In this document: piece after piece, positions 1 to 13,020 of the stretch | Position numbering within the stretch: position 1 is the first letter of the stretch | Layout: every line of letters starts with the position of its first letter | Assembly: GCA_950295325.1 (NCBI GenBank) | Contig: OX485806.1 | Location: forward strand, 30,504,001-30,568,000 | Length of the DNA stretch: 64,000 nt | Direction of reading: 5' to 3' | DNA from: Polytrichum commune | Lineage: Eukaryota > Streptophyta > Polytrichopsida > Polytrichales > Polytrichaceae | Notes under the pieces: model-generated | Told to the model about the DNA's origin: nothing | What the model saw: the letters and a program-made list of their open reading frames with translations, nothing else | The model's database searches: none | Made by a program: the position numbers and the translations under genes

Positions 1-841
1 GTCATCAGGATGAAAGAGGAGGAGAGCTCCATCGTCATGCAGGATCTCATCCGCAAAATCAAAGAGCTCACCTAGAAAATCGCTATCCAATGCATTCCAC
101 GAAGGTACACTATAGGAAGGATGGGAGACATTAGGTACAGGCAGGTTCTCCGGGATGTCGGCAATGACAAGATCAGCCATGCCCACATCTGACCTCGCAA
201 CACCTAGAGCTCTCTTGGGATGGGAGGGTGGAAGAGAAAGAATGAAGTTTGAAATCTCATGAAAATGACGACGTTGATGAACAATGGAGGAATTCAACAT
301 GAATTCTGAAACAACGGGAGGACGCCTAACAGATGAAAGAATGGGCGGAGGAGGCGGCCTGGATAGAGTAGGTAATTCACTTAGAGTTGCAGTGGATGCA
401 ACTGCCGCCTCAAGTGAAGCAGGGGGAGGGGGATCATCCTCCACAGGCTTGAGCTTCCTCGCGCACTTCTTGAGTGATGACTCGTCTTGAGTCGCACGCT
501 TCCTCCTCTTGGACTTCTGAGTGTTGGGCTCATCGAGAGTCGCAACAACCTCATCCACCTCCTGAAGCTCACTCTCTAGAAGAACAACCTCATCGCTTTG
601 AGCAGGAGGCAGGTTCGGCTCTCCACCGGAGAGGCGAATCTTCAAGTCCGCCTCCTCATCCGGTTGCCACGTCTTCTTACATTCCAAGTACCAGCAACAC
701 TCGCGGAGATGCGGGAGGGAAAAGTTGCGTTTTTGAGCCGGGGAAAAAACGAAGGTGGGTGAAGAGGAATCTGACCATGCGTCTAGAAATGGAGGGAGCT
801 TCTTCAAAGCCTTCTTCTTGAAAAACTCGTGCTTGATGTAC
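1..841 (-). CDS. Last visible exon of ParB-like/DNA-methyltransferase-like gene (partial at window edge)
   Basis: The minus strand is open from 841 to the window edge (280 codons) with no stop. It begins at an acceptor (TGTGAAG|G) whose single leading base completes the codon left by the exon ending at 3331, so the splice phase fits exactly. Order along the protein: a Lys-rich start (YIKHEFFKKKALKKLPPF), a Cys/Trp patch (LRECCWYLECKKTW), an acidic-basic low-complexity linker with a KSKRRKR nuclear-localisation-like run, a Pro-rich stretch, then MADLVIADIPENLP followed about 35 residues later by ADEILHDDGALLLFHPDD. The last part has the shape of a DNA methyltransferase around motif IV (DLVxxDPPY, then a Gly-Ala-Leu-hydrophobic strand), but DIPE replaces DPPY. 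Catalytic activity is therefore doubtful. Motif I, if the family is beta-class, would lie beyond the window. A host gene or a domesticated phage/bacterial-type fusion are both possible. Confidence 0.7.
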
Positions 842-884
842 CTTCACAACCAAGGAGTGAGGCCAATCAACAACTTATAAAAGA

Positions 885-913
885 ACTAACGTATCGAAAG
901 ATTAAGCGATTGA
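885..913 (-). repeat. Degenerate second copy of the splice-donor segment, inner edge of intronic satellite
   Basis: These 29 bases match 3321-3349 at 26 positions. At 3321-3349 the segment is the end of an exon plus its GTACGT donor. The two copies bracket the satellite block of about 2.3 kb in the same intron. The copy here reads GATACG and is not a good donor. Confidence 0.7.
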
Positions 914-914
914 G

Positions 915-3240
915 ACTTCCTCACACCTCACTCAGACCTCGCAAACTAGGACCTCTAAATGATATGGCCAGAAATTTAAATACTTAGTACTTAAGTAAGC
1001 CACATTTCATTCTGCCCCGTTACTCAGTAAGCCACAAAATCAACAATTTGAGCCTACCTAAAGGCCACATGAAGGCCGCATTTCAGTCAACACACTAGTT
1101 AATATAGCCAAATTTCTAAGTTTTTATAGGTTCTGAAGTTGGTCTCAGATGGTTTATCGGATCTTACAATGCCTTGTAGGCCCAACCTGAGACCTCACAA
1201 ACATGCACCCCTCAACCATATAGCCAGAAATTTGAATCCCTAAGAACTAACTAATGCCTCATTTCAGTCTGCCCCTTACTCAGGTAGACACAAAATCAAA
1301 ACTTTGAGCCTCATAGAAGACCTAACTAAGGCCACATTTCAGTCAGCCCCTTATTCAGATAGCCACAAAATCAACACTGTGAGCCTAATTCAAGAACTAA
1401 CTAAAGCAACATTAAAGTCAGCACCTTACTTAGTTAGCCACAGAATCAACATTTGGAGCATAATTGAAGGCCTAACTAAGGCCACATTTCAGACAACCCC
1501 TAACACAGATAGCCACAAAATCAACATTGTGAGCCTAATTCAAGAACCAAATAAGGCCACATTTCAGTCAACCCACTAGTTAAAATAGCAAAATTTCTAA
1601 GTTTCTAAAGGTTCTGAAGTTGGTCTCGGATGTTGTATCGGATCCGACAATGCCCTTTAGGCCTTACCTGAGACCTCAGAAACATGCACCCCTCAACCAT
1701 GTGGCCAGAAATTTGAATACTTAGGACCTAACTTAGCCCACATATAAGTCAACTCACTTATGGAGTTAGCCACAAAATCAAATTTTCAGACCTCATTCAA
1801 GGCCACACTAAGCCAACTTTCTAAGTTTTTAGAGGTTCTCAACTTGGTCTTGGATGCTTTGTCGGATCCGACAATGCCCTTTAGGCCTAACCTGAGACCT
1901 CACAAACATCCACCCCTCAACCATATGGCCAGAAATTTGGATTATAAAGACCTAACTAAGGCCACATTAAAGTCAGCCCCCTTACTCAATTAGCCACAAA
2001 ATCAACACTTTGAGCCTCATTAAAGACCTAACTAAGCCACATCAAAGTCAGCCCTTACTCAGTGAGCCACAAAATCAACATCTCAGACCTCATTCAAGAC
2101 CTAACTAAAGCCATATCTCAGTGAATAACTTACTCAGTTAGCCACAAAAGCAACAATTTGAGCCTCATTCAAGACCTAACTAAGGCCACATCTCAGTGAA
2201 TAACCTCCTCATTTAGCCACAAAATCAACAATTTCAGCCTCATTCAAAACCTAACTAAGGCCACATTTCAGGCTGCCCCTTACTCAGTTAGCCACAAAAT
2301 CAAAACTTTGAGCATCATTAAAGACCTAACCAAGGCCACATCAAAGTCAGCCCCTAACTCAGATAGCCAGAAAACAACACTGTGAGCCTAATTCAAGAAC
2401 TAACTAAGGCAACATTTCAGTCAGCCCCTTACACAGTTAGCCACAAAATCAACAATTAGACCGTTACTGAAGGCCACATTAAGGCCACATTTCAGTCAAC
2501 CCACTAGTTCATATTGACAAATTTCGAAGTTATTAGAGGTTGTGAAGTTGGTCGCGGATGCTTTGTAGGATCTGACAATGCCCTTTAGGCCCAACCTGAG
2601 AACTCACAAACATGCACCCCTCAACAATATGGCCAGAAATTTGGATTCCCAAGAACTAACTACTGCCACATTTCAGGCTGCCCCTTACTCAGTTAGCCAC
2701 AAAATTAAAACTTTGAGCCTCATGAAAGACATAACCAAGGTCACATAAAACTCAGTTCCTTACTCAGTTAGCCACAAAATCAATATTTTGAGCATAATTG
2801 AATGCCACATTAAGGCCACATTTCAGTCAACCAACTAGTTAATATAGCCAACTTTCTAAGTTTTTTAGAGGTTCTCAACTTGGTCTTGGATGCATTGTCG
2901 GATCCGACAATGCCCTTTAGGCCCATCCGGAGACCTCACAAACATGCACCCCTGAACAATATGGCAAGAATTTTGGATTCCCAAGAACTAACTACTGCCA
3001 CATTTGAGGCTGCCCCTTACTCAGTTAGCCACAAAATCAAAATTGCAGACCTCATTAATGGCCACACTAAGGCTACATTTAAGTCAATCCACTAATTCAT
3101 ATAGCTAAATTTCCAAGTTTTTATAGGTTCTGAAGTTGGTCTCGGATGGTTTATCAGATCCGACAATGCCCTTTAGGCCCAACCTGAGACCTCACAAACA
3201 TGCACCCCTCAACCATATGGACAAAAATTTGTATACTTAG
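915..3240. repeat. Satellite block A inside the last visible intron
   Basis: Head-to-tail diverged units share the phrases CAGTTAGCCACAAAATCAA, CTAACTAAGGCCACAT, TTAGAGGTTCTCAACTTGGTC, GTCGGATCCGACAATGCC and ATGGCCAGAAATTTG. The core with the 12-bp palindrome GTCGGATCCGAC or a mutated version recurs at irregular distances. Between cores lie shorter sub-repeats built on 'CTAACTAAGGCCACAT...CTCAGTTAGCCACAAAATCAA'. The block lies wholly in the intron between exons ending at 3331 and beginning at 841. Short plus-strand ORFs here are by-products of the repeat, not genes. Confidence 0.9.
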
Positions 3241-3320
3241 TACCCAACTAGCTCACGACGAGCTCTAAAAGGGATAGATTAAATGGTTTTAAATAAATGA
3301 GGAGAACAAATGATGTCTCA

Positions 3321-3349
3321 ACTAACGTACCGAAAAATTAAGCGCTTGA
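3321..3349 (-). repeat. Exon-end/donor segment duplicated at 885-913
   Basis: This segment holds the last codons (NIVKRLIF) and the GTACGT donor of the exon ending at 3331. Its 26-of-29 match across the satellite suggests that a local duplication accompanied satellite entry or expansion. Confidence 0.7.
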
Positions 3350-5261
3350 CAATGTTGTCAGAGCCTTTGACATCCTTCCACCACGTCCCCTTTCCGTAGA
3401 TATCTGAACCTGAAAAGTGACCTATGAACGCCTTATCCCAAAGGCAGATCCGCCACTTCTCCAAGTAGTCCGGCAATGAATCAACTTCGACATCTCCGTC
3501 AAGCCCACCCAATGCGTGAAGTATATCAGGTAACTCCTTGACCACTGCATCCTCAAGCTGTGGATAAATTCAAGGCCAAGATAAGAATCGGCATAGAATG
3601 AAGAGTTGATTGGTAAGTAAGGATAAGGAGGATAGACGTACCCCTGCCCAGAACGCTGCTTTATTGAGCCAAGGTTTCAAGGTGTCCTCGCTTGCAGGAC
3701 TTTTGGGGAACCGGATAGCTTCACGATTGAAATTTCCACTGTTCCACCACTTTAGCCAACGGACTTTATACTCTGGCTCCACAGCAGCTGTGGCAATGAG
3801 TTGCAATTTCTCCAATGTCATCTCAATCTTCTTAGAATGGTGGGCGCTATAATGCCTAGTAACCTGAAACAAATGTCATCAAAAAAGAAGGCGGAGTAAA
3901 TTTAATCATGAATTTACGAGAAAGTGTTGAAATGAATGCGAGCAATACCGAAGGTTGGTGAGAAGGAAATAACCTCTTCCAGAAAGTCTTTTCCAAGGGC
4001 CGGGTTTGCGATTGATTGTTGCTTGTTGAACTTGTGTCCAAGTTCCTCAGTCGTCTTCTTTATCACAGCGTCCAATACTTCACCCAACCCGTTCCCCGAC
4101 TGCTCCTCTGGAGGCACTTCCTCCTTGTATATTTGGGTAGCCTCATCTACCGCATCGGCTATCTCTTGCTGAACATATATTCTAAATTGTTAGATCACGA
4201 CTAAGAGTAATGAATGCGAAGTAGAGGGTTGAGAAATTTGGAGTGACTTACATTGAAAATGAAGGACACTATAAGATCCTGGGTCAGCGGGTACCAAGGG
4301 CTCTTGGGGCCTCTGCTCTTGCACGCTTGGAATTGCTCCTCGGTCAATAAGGGCTGGTAGTAGCTAAGATCATACGAACCGTATTTTTGAATGCGGTGTA
4401 GAGTGTGTACGAGGCTAGTCTTAACGTGCGCGGTCTGGTTAGCCCTGTTGCGGTAGAGACAAATGTCATTAAATGCAAATCAAAAAATGAAGGAAACAAC
4501 GATATGAAAAATTATCATACTTACTTATTGATGTCGTGCATTGCGTTAAGGACGTCCCCACGCCCACCCGTTGTGTCCAAGATGACACATTCTGGGCAAC
4601 CATGCTTCTCGTACCAGAGTGCATCGTCCTTGTGATCTGTTTCAATACACTCCTTCCAGGCTAACAAGCGATGGTTACCATCATACACAAAGAACATACA
4701 TCCACTGAGGCTCATCAAGTCCTTATCTTTGCGCAAAAGAAACTCAAACTTATCATTTTCTGCATTCCATAGGTCTCCCCATTCACGCCTATCTTTCGCT
4801 GAAATGAATCGATTATCTCCGGACTCATTTGTAGTAGATACATAAAAAGTGGCTGACCCAGCTCGGTATCCAAATTGAAATGCCGACATGAGCTTTGTAA
4901 CGTCGCTGCGGAGGGTTGGGCGAACCAATGGCATGTGAATCAACCTGCACAGGGGGATTCTCATGGAGGACTTTTCTACCGGTAGGATTCTCATGCCCTC
5001 AACAACTGAAAAGCTATCTTTCTTTAAATTGTGGCGAATTCGATATTCCATTGCACGAACACCCAAATCCGAATCTGCAGGTGAGCCGCAGAGTGGCATC
5101 CCGGGTGTCGGCGCCTCGCTACTACCTGGTGTAAGCCCAGTATTTTGATCACATGACAAGGGAGACCCTTGCTCCCTATGCTCCTCAACACTAAGGGATG
5201 ACCCAGCGCCAATACGACCCCCAACATCCACAGACTCACGATCGGCATCCATCTCAACGAT
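3331..5261 (-). CDS. Exons 2-6 of ParB-like/DNA-methyltransferase-like gene
   Basis: Five exons chain with consistent phase: 5261-4525 (donor GTAAGT), 4444-4252 (acceptor CCGCAACAG, donor GTAAGT), 4168-3918, 3855-3642 (donor GTACGT) and 3557-3331 (acceptor CCACAG, donor GTACGT). The 4168-3918/3855-3642 junction is least certain: that intron would be only 62 bases, and a phase-0 alternative joins an earlier weak donor to the acceptor at ~3862. The first exon enters after GTACGCAG and gives IVEMDADRES. Around residues 195-205 counted from MDAD lies FFVYDGNHRLLAWKECIE, the DGxHR signature of ParB/Srx-type domains, preceded by a low-complexity N-terminus. The following ~280 residues are mixed alpha-helical sequence with many Trp and Lys. 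I infer a DNA-directed protein resembling bacterial and phage ParB-methylase fusions. Function is unknown. Confidence 0.7.
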
Positions 5262-5284
5262 CTGCGTACAACCAATTTATTGAA

Positions 5285-8200
5285 AAAATGAAGAGCATTC
5301 AAATGAACCCAACTAAGGCCACATTACAATCAACCCCCCAAAACCCTAAAAAATCAAACCTCATTCACGCCACAGTACAGTCAACCCCCTAGTTCAGAGA
5401 GCCAGAATTATACGCTTTTAGAAGTTCTTAAAGCTGTTTCAGAGGCAATGTCGGATCTGACATAGCCTTTAAAGCCTAACCTAAGACCAAACAAACATGG
5501 ACAACTACACCATATGGCCAGAAATTTGAATAGTTAGTACCTAACTATGCCCACATTTCAGTGAGCCCACTTATAGAATTAGCCACGAACTCAACATTTT
5601 GAGCCTCACTTAGGACACACTAATGCCTCATCTCAGACGCCTCCTAGTTCATATAGCCAAATTTCTAAGTTTTAAGAGGTTCTCAAATTGGTCTTGGATG
5701 CTTTGTCGGATCCGACAATGCCCATTAGGCGTAACCCGAGACCTCACAAAAATGCACCCATCAACTATAGGGCCAGAAATTTGGATTATAAAGACCTAAC
5801 TAAGGCCACATTAAAGTCAGCCCCCTTACTCAATTAGCCACAAAATCAACATTTCAGACCTAAGTAATTGACACACTAAGGCTACATTTAAGTCAACCCC
5901 CTAGTTCATATAGCCAACTTTCCAAGTTTTCAGAGGTTCTCAACTTGGTCTTGGATGCATTGTTGGATCCGACAATGCCCATTAGGCGTAACCCGAGACC
6001 TCACAAAAATGCACCCATCAACTATAGGGCCAGAAATTTGGATTATAAAGACCTAACTAAGGCCACATTAAAGTCAGCCCCCTTACTCAATTAGCCACAA
6101 AATCAACATTTCAGACCTAAGTAATTGACACACTAAGGCTACATTTAAGTCAACCCCCTAGTTCATATAGCCAACTTTCCAAGTTTTTAGAGGTTCTCAA
6201 CTTGGTCTTGGATGCATTGTCGGATCCGACAATGCCCATTAGGCGTAACCTGAGACCTCACAAACAACCACCCCTCAACTATATGGCCAGAAATTTAGAT
6301 TATAAAGACCTAACTAAGGCCACATTAAAGTCAATTCACTTATGGAGTTAGCCACAAAATCAAATATTCAGACCTCATTCAAGGCCACACTAAGCCAACT
6401 TTCTAAGTTTTTAGAGGTTCTCAACTTGGTCTTGGATGCTTTGTCGAATCCGACAATGCCCTTAAGGCCTAACCTGAGACCTCACAAACAACCACCCCTC
6501 AACCATATGGCCAGAAATTTGGATTCCCAAGAACTAACTACTGCCACATTTCAGGCTGCCCCTTACTCAGTTAGCCACAAAATTAAAACTTTGAGCCTCA
6601 TGAAAGACATAACCAAGGTCACATAAAACTCAGTTCCTTACTCAGTTAGCCACAAAATCAATATTTTGAGCATAATTGAATGCCACATTAAGGCCACATT
6701 TCAGTCAACCAACTAGTTCATATAGCCAACTTTCTAAGTTTTTAGAGGTTCTCAACTTGGTCTTGGATGCATTGTCGGATCCGACAATGCCCTTTAGGCC
6801 TAACATCAGACCTCACAGACATGCACCCCTCAACCATATGGCCAAAAATTTAAATACTTAGTACATAACTAAGGCCACATTTTAGTTAGCCCCCTTAATC
6901 AGGTAACCACAAAATCAACATTTCAAACCTCATTAATGGCCACACTAAGGCTACATTTAAGTCAACCCCCTAGTTCATATAGCCAAATTTCCAAGTTTTT
7001 AGAGGTTCTGAACTTGGTCTTGGATGCTTTGTCGGATCCGACAATGCCCTTAAGGCCTAACATGAGACCTCACAAACAACCACCCCTCAACCATTTGGCC
7101 AGAAATGTGGATTATAAAGACCTAACTAAGGCCACATTAAAGTCAATTCACTTATGGAGTTAGCCACAGAATCAATTTTTCAGACCTCATTCAAGGCCAC
7201 ACTAAGCCAACTTTCCAAGTTTTTAGAGGTTCTCAACTTGGTCTTGGATGCATTGTCGGATCCGACAATGCCCAGTAGGCGTAACCTGAGACCTCACAAA
7301 CAACCACCCCTCAACTATATGCCCAGAAATTTGGATTATAAAGACCTAACTAAGGCCACATTAAAGTCAATTCACTTATGGAGTTAGCCACAAAATCAAA
7401 TATTCAGACCTCATTCAAGGCCACACTAAGCCAACTTTCTAAGTTTTTAGAGGTTCTCAACTTGGTCTTGGATGCATTGTCGGATCCGACAATGCCCAGT
7501 AGGCGTAACCTGAGACCTCACAAACAACCACCCCTCAACTATATGGCCAGAAATTTGGATTATAAAGACCACACTAAGGCCACATTAAAGTCAATTCACT
7601 TATGGAGTTAGCCACAAAATCAAATATTCAGACCTCATTCAAGGCCACACTAAGCCAACTTTCCAAGTTTTTAGAGGTTTTGAACTTGGTCTTGGATGCT
7701 TTGTCGGATCCGACAATGCCCTTAAGGCCTAACCTGAGACCTCACAAACAACCACCCCTCAACCATTTGGCCAGAAATGTGGATTATAAAGACCTAACTA
7801 AGGCCACATTAAAGTCAATTCACTTATGGAGTTAGCCACAGAATCAATTTTTCAGACCTCATTCAAGGCCACACTAAGCCAACTTTCCAAGTTTTTAGAG
7901 GTTCTCAACTTGGTCTTGGATGCATTGTCGGATCCGACAATGCCCAGTAGGCGTAACCTGAGACCTCACAAACAACCACCCCTCAACTATATGGCCAGAA
8001 ATTTGGATTATAAAGACCTAACTAAGGCCACATTAAAGTCAATTCACTTATGGAGTTAGCCACAAAATCAAATATTCAGACCTCATTCAAGGCCACACTA
8101 AGCCAACTTTCTAAGTTTTTAGAGGTTCTCAACTTGGTCTTGGATGCATTGTCGGATCCGACAATGCCCTTTAGGCCTAACCTCATACCTCACAGACATG

Positions 8201-11200
8201 CACCCCTCAACCATATGGCCAAAAATTTAAATACTTAGTACATAACTAAGGCCACATTTTAGTTAGCCCCCTTAATCAGGTAACCACAAAATCAACATTT
8301 CCGACCTCATTAATGGCCACACTAAGGCTACATTTAAGTCAACCCCCTAGTTCATATAGCCAAATTTCCAAGTTTTTAGAGGTTCTGAACTTGGTCTTGG
8401 ATGCATTGTCGGATCCGACAATGCCCATTAGGCGTAACCTGAGACCTCACAAACAACCACCCCTCAACTATATGGCCAGAAATTTGGATTATAAAGACCT
8501 AACTAAGGCCACATTAAAGTCAGCCCCCTTACTCAATTAGCCACAAAATCAAAATTTTAGACCTAAGTAATTGACACACTAAGGCTACATTTAAGTCAAC
8601 CCCCTAGTTCATATAGCCAAATTTCCAAGTTTTCAGAGGTTCTCAACTTGGTCTTGGATGCTTTGTCGGATCCGACAATGCCCTATAGGCCTTACCTGAG
8701 ACCTCACAAACATGCACCCCTCAACCATATGGCCAGAAATTTCGATTATAAAGACCTAACTAAGGCCACATTTAAGTCAATTCACTTGTGGAGTTAGGCA
8801 CAAAATGAAATTTTCAGACCTCATTCAAGGCCACACTAAGCCAACTTTCCAAGTTTTTAGAGGTTCTCAACTTGGTCTTGGATGCTTTGTCGGATCCGAC
8901 AATGCCCTTAATGCCTAACCTGAGACCTCACAAACAACCATCCCTCAACCAGTTGGCCAGAAATTTGAATCCCTACGAACTAAGCAAGGCCAAATCAAAG
9001 TCAGCCCCATGCTCAGTGAGCCAAAAAATCAACAATTTCAGACCTCATTAATGGCCATACTAAAGCTACATTAGAGGTTCTCAACTTGGTCTTAGAGGCA
9101 TTGTCGGATCCGACAATGCCCATTAGGCGTAACCTGAGACCTCACAAACATGCAGCCCTCAACAATATGGCCAGATATTTGGATTATAAAGACCTAACTA
9201 AGGCCACATTAAACTCAGCCCTTACTCAGTTAGCCACAAAATCAACATTCAGACCTCATTAATGGCCACACTAAGGCTACATTTAAGTCAACCCCTTAGT
9301 TCATATAGCCAAATCTTTAACTTTTTAGAGGTTCTCAATTTGGTTTTGGATGCTTTGTCGGATCCGACAATGCCCTTTAGGCCATACCTGAGACCTCACA
9401 AACATGCACCCTCAACCATATGGCCAGAAATTTGTATCTCTAAGAACTAATTAAAGGCCATATTAAAGTCAGTCCCTTACACAGTTACCCACAAAATCAA
9501 CATTTCAGACCTCATTAATGGCCACATTAAGGCTACATTAGAGGTTCTGAGGTTGTTATCGGATCCTTTGTCGGATCCGACAATGCCCTTAAGGCCTTAC
9601 CTGAGACCTCACAAACAAGCACCCTCAACCATATGGCCAGAAATTTGAATACTTAGTACCTAACCAAGCCCACATTTAAGTCAACTCGCTTATGGAGTTA
9701 GCCACAGAATCAATTTTTCGGACCTCATTCAAGGCCACACTAAGCTAAATTTCTAAGTATTTAGAGGTTCTCAACTTGGTCTTGGATGCTTTGTCGGATC
9801 CGACAATGCCCTATAGGCTTTACCTGAGACCTCACAAACATGCACCCCTCAACCATATGGCCAGAAATTTGGATTATAAAGACCTAACTAAGGCCACATT
9901 TAAGTCAATTCACTTATGGAGTTAGCCACAAAATCAATTTTTCAGACCTCATTCAAGGCCACAGTAAGCCAAATTTCCAAGTTTTCAGAGGTTCTCAACT
10001 TGGTCTTGGATGCTTTGTCGGATCCGACAATGCCCTTAAGGCCTAACCTGAGACCTCACAAACAACCACCCCTCAACCATTTGGCCAGAAATCTGAATCC
10101 CTAGGAACTAACCAAGGCCACATTAATGTCAGCCCCTTGCTCAGTTACCCAAAAATTCAACAATTTCACACCTCATTAATGGCCATACTAAAGCTACATT
10201 AGGGGTTCTCAACTTGGTCTTGGATGCTTTGTCGGATCCGACAATGCTCATTAGGCGTAACCTGAGACCTCACAAACATTCACCCATCAACTATATGGCC
10301 AGAAATTTGGATTATAAAGACCACACTAAGGACACATTAAAGTCAACCCCCTTACTCAATTAGCCACAAAATCAACATTTGAGACCTAAGTAATTGACAC
10401 ACTAAGGCTACATTTAAATCAACCCCCTAGTTCATATAGCCAAATTTCTAAGTATTTAGAGGTTCTCAACTAGGTCCTGGATGCTTTGTCGGATCCGACA
10501 ATGCCCTCTAGGCCTAACCTGTGACCTCCCAAACAAGCACCCCTCAACCACATGGCCAGAAATTTGAACCCCTAAGTACGAACTAATGGCTCATTTCAGT
10601 CAGCCCCCTTCCTCAATTAGCCACAAAATCAACACTTTGAGCCTCATTAAAGACCTAACTAAGCCACATCAAAGTCAGCCCCTTACTCAGTGAGCCACAA
10701 AATCAACATCTCAGACCTCATTCAAGACCTAACTAAAGCCATATCTCAGTGAATAACTTACTCAGTTAGCCACAAAAGCAACAATTTGAGCCTCATTCAA
10801 GACCTAACTAAGGCCACATCAAAGTGAATAACCTCCTCATTTAGCCACAAAATCAACACTTTCAGCCTCATTCAAAACCTAACTAAGGCCACATCAAAGT
10901 CAGCCCCTACTCTGTTACCCACATTCCAAGTATTCTGAGGTTCTCAGGCTGGTCTTGGATGCTTTGTCGGATCCCACAATGCCCTCTAGGCCTAACCTGT
11001 GACCTCCCAAACAAGCACCCCTCAACCATATGGCCAGAAATTTGAATCCCTAAGTACTAACTAAGGCCACATTTCAGTCTTGCCCCTTACTCAGTTAGCA
11101 TGAAAATGAACACTTTGAGCCTCATTAAAGACCTAACTAAGCCACATCTAAGTCAACCCCTTACTCAGTTATCACAAAATCAACATCTCCCACCTCATTC

Positions 11201-13020
11201 AATAACTAACTAAGGCCACATCTAAGTCAACCCACTATTTCATATAGCCAAATTTCTAAGTATTTAGAGGTTCTCAACTAGGTCCTGGATGCTTTGTCGG
11301 ATCCGACAATGCCCTCTAGGCCTAACCTGTGACCTCCCAAACATGCACCCCTCAACCACATGGCCAGAAATTTGAACCCCTAAGTACGAACTAATGGCTC
11401 ATTTCAGTCAGCCCCCTTCCTCAATTAGCCACAAAATCAACACTTTGAGCCTCATTAAAGACCTAACTAAGCCACATCAAAGTCAGCCCCTTACTCAGTG
11501 AGCCACAAAATCAACATCTCAGACCTCATTCAAGACCTAACTAAAGCCATATCTCAGTGAATAACTTACTCAGTTAGCCACAAAAGCAACAATTTGAGCC
11601 TCATTCAAGACCTAACTAAGGCCACATCAAAGTGAATAACCTCCTCATTTAGCCACAAAATCAACACTTTCAGCCTCATTCAAAACCTAACTAAGGCCAC
11701 ATCAAAGTCAGCCCCTACTCTGTTACCCACATTCCAAGTATTCTGAGGTTCTCAGGCTGGTCTTGGATGCTTTGTCGGATCCCACAATGCCCTCTAGGCC
11801 TAACCTGTGACCTCCCAAACAAGCACCCCTCAACCATATGGCCAGAAATTTGAATCCCTAAGTACTAACTAAGGCCACATTTCAGTCTTGCCCCTTACTC
11901 AGTTAGCATGAAAATGAACACTTTGAGCCTCATTAAAGACCTAACTAAGCCACATCTAAGTCAACCCCTTACTCAGTTATCACAAAATCAACATCTCCCA
12001 CCTCATTCAATAACTAACTAAGGCCACATCTAAGTCAACCCACTATTTCATATAGCCAAATTTCTAAGTATTTAGAGGTTCTCAACTAGGTCCTGGATGC
12101 TTTGTCGGATCCGACAATGCCCTCTAGGCCTAACCTGTGACCTCCCAAACATGCACCCCTCAACCACATGGCCAGAAATTTGAACCCCTAAGTACGAACT
12201 AATGGCTCATTTCAGTCAGCCCCCTTCCTCAATTAGCCACAAAATCAACACTTTGAGCCTCATTAAAGACCTAACTAAGCCACATCAAAGTCAGCCCCTT
12301 ACTCAGTGAGCCACAAAATCAACATCTCAGACCTCATTCAAGACCTAACTAAAGCCATATCTCAGTGAATAACTTACTCAGTTAGCCACAAAAGCAACAA
12401 TTTGAGCCTCATTCAAGACCTAACTAAGGCCACATCAAAGTGAATAACCTCCTCATTTAGCCACAAAATCAACACTTTCAGCCTCATTCAAAACCTAACT
12501 AAGGCCACATCAAAGTCAGCCCCTACTCTGTTACCCACATTCCAAGTATTCTGAGGTTCTCAGGCTGGTCTTGGATGCTTTGTCGGATCCCACAATGCCC
12601 TCTAGGCCTAACCTGTGACCTCCCAAACAAGCACCCCTCAACCATATGGCCAGAAATTTGAATCCCTAAGTACTAACTAAGGCCACATTTCAGTCTTGCC
12701 CCTTACTCAGTTAGCATGAAAATGAACACTTTGAGCCTCATTAAAGACCTAACTAAGCCACATCTAAGTCAACCCCTTACTCAGTTATCACAAAATCAAC
12801 ATCTCCCACCTCATTCAATAACTAACTAAGGCCACATCTAAGTCAACCCACTATTTCATATAGCCAAATTTCTAAGTATTTAGAGGTTCTCAACTTCGTC
12901 TTGGATGCTCTGTCGGATCCGACAATGCCCTTTAGGCCTTACCTGAGACCTCACAAACAAGCACCCCTCACTTCATATGATGACTACATAATTCATATAA
13001 CCACAAAATAAACCTTTTTG
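5285..13020. repeat. Satellite block B, 7.7-kb array (224-, 257- and ~70-bp periodicities) in the probable first intron
   Basis: Same family as block A. From about 7154 to 8060 the monomer is 224 bp, seen from identical phrases at 7154, 7378, 7602, 7826 and 8050. Copies three apart are the most alike, which gives a local 672-bp higher-order period. Between 5705 and 6219 the spacing is 257 bp. Nearly every unit holds the 12-bp palindrome GTCGGATCCGAC, which includes a BamHI site. Units near 5.3-5.6 kb and 9-10.4 kb are more diverged than those at 7-8.5 kb, as expected for homogenisation in the array centre. By splice phase the block sits between exons at 13,494 and 5261. Confidence 0.9.
10441..12864. 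repeat. 808-bp higher-order repeat, three near-identical copies
   Basis: The phrase beginning CAAATTTCTAAGTATTTAGAGG starts at 10,441, 11,249, 12,057 and 12,865, exactly 808 bp apart. Each 808-bp unit holds two core-bearing monomers (one GTCGGATCCGAC, one GTCGGATCCCAC) and several ~70-bp sub-repeats. By eye the three copies are almost base-identical, so the amplification is recent relative to the rest of the array. Confidence 0.9.

Noticed and set aside
1304-10104. Series of 60-94-aa plus-strand ORFs with repeated LSKFLEVLNLVLDALSDPTMP-type sequence
   Set aside because: They are translations of the satellite monomer. The 224-bp period is not a multiple of three, each copy stops at the same place, and no start context or independent conservation is seen.
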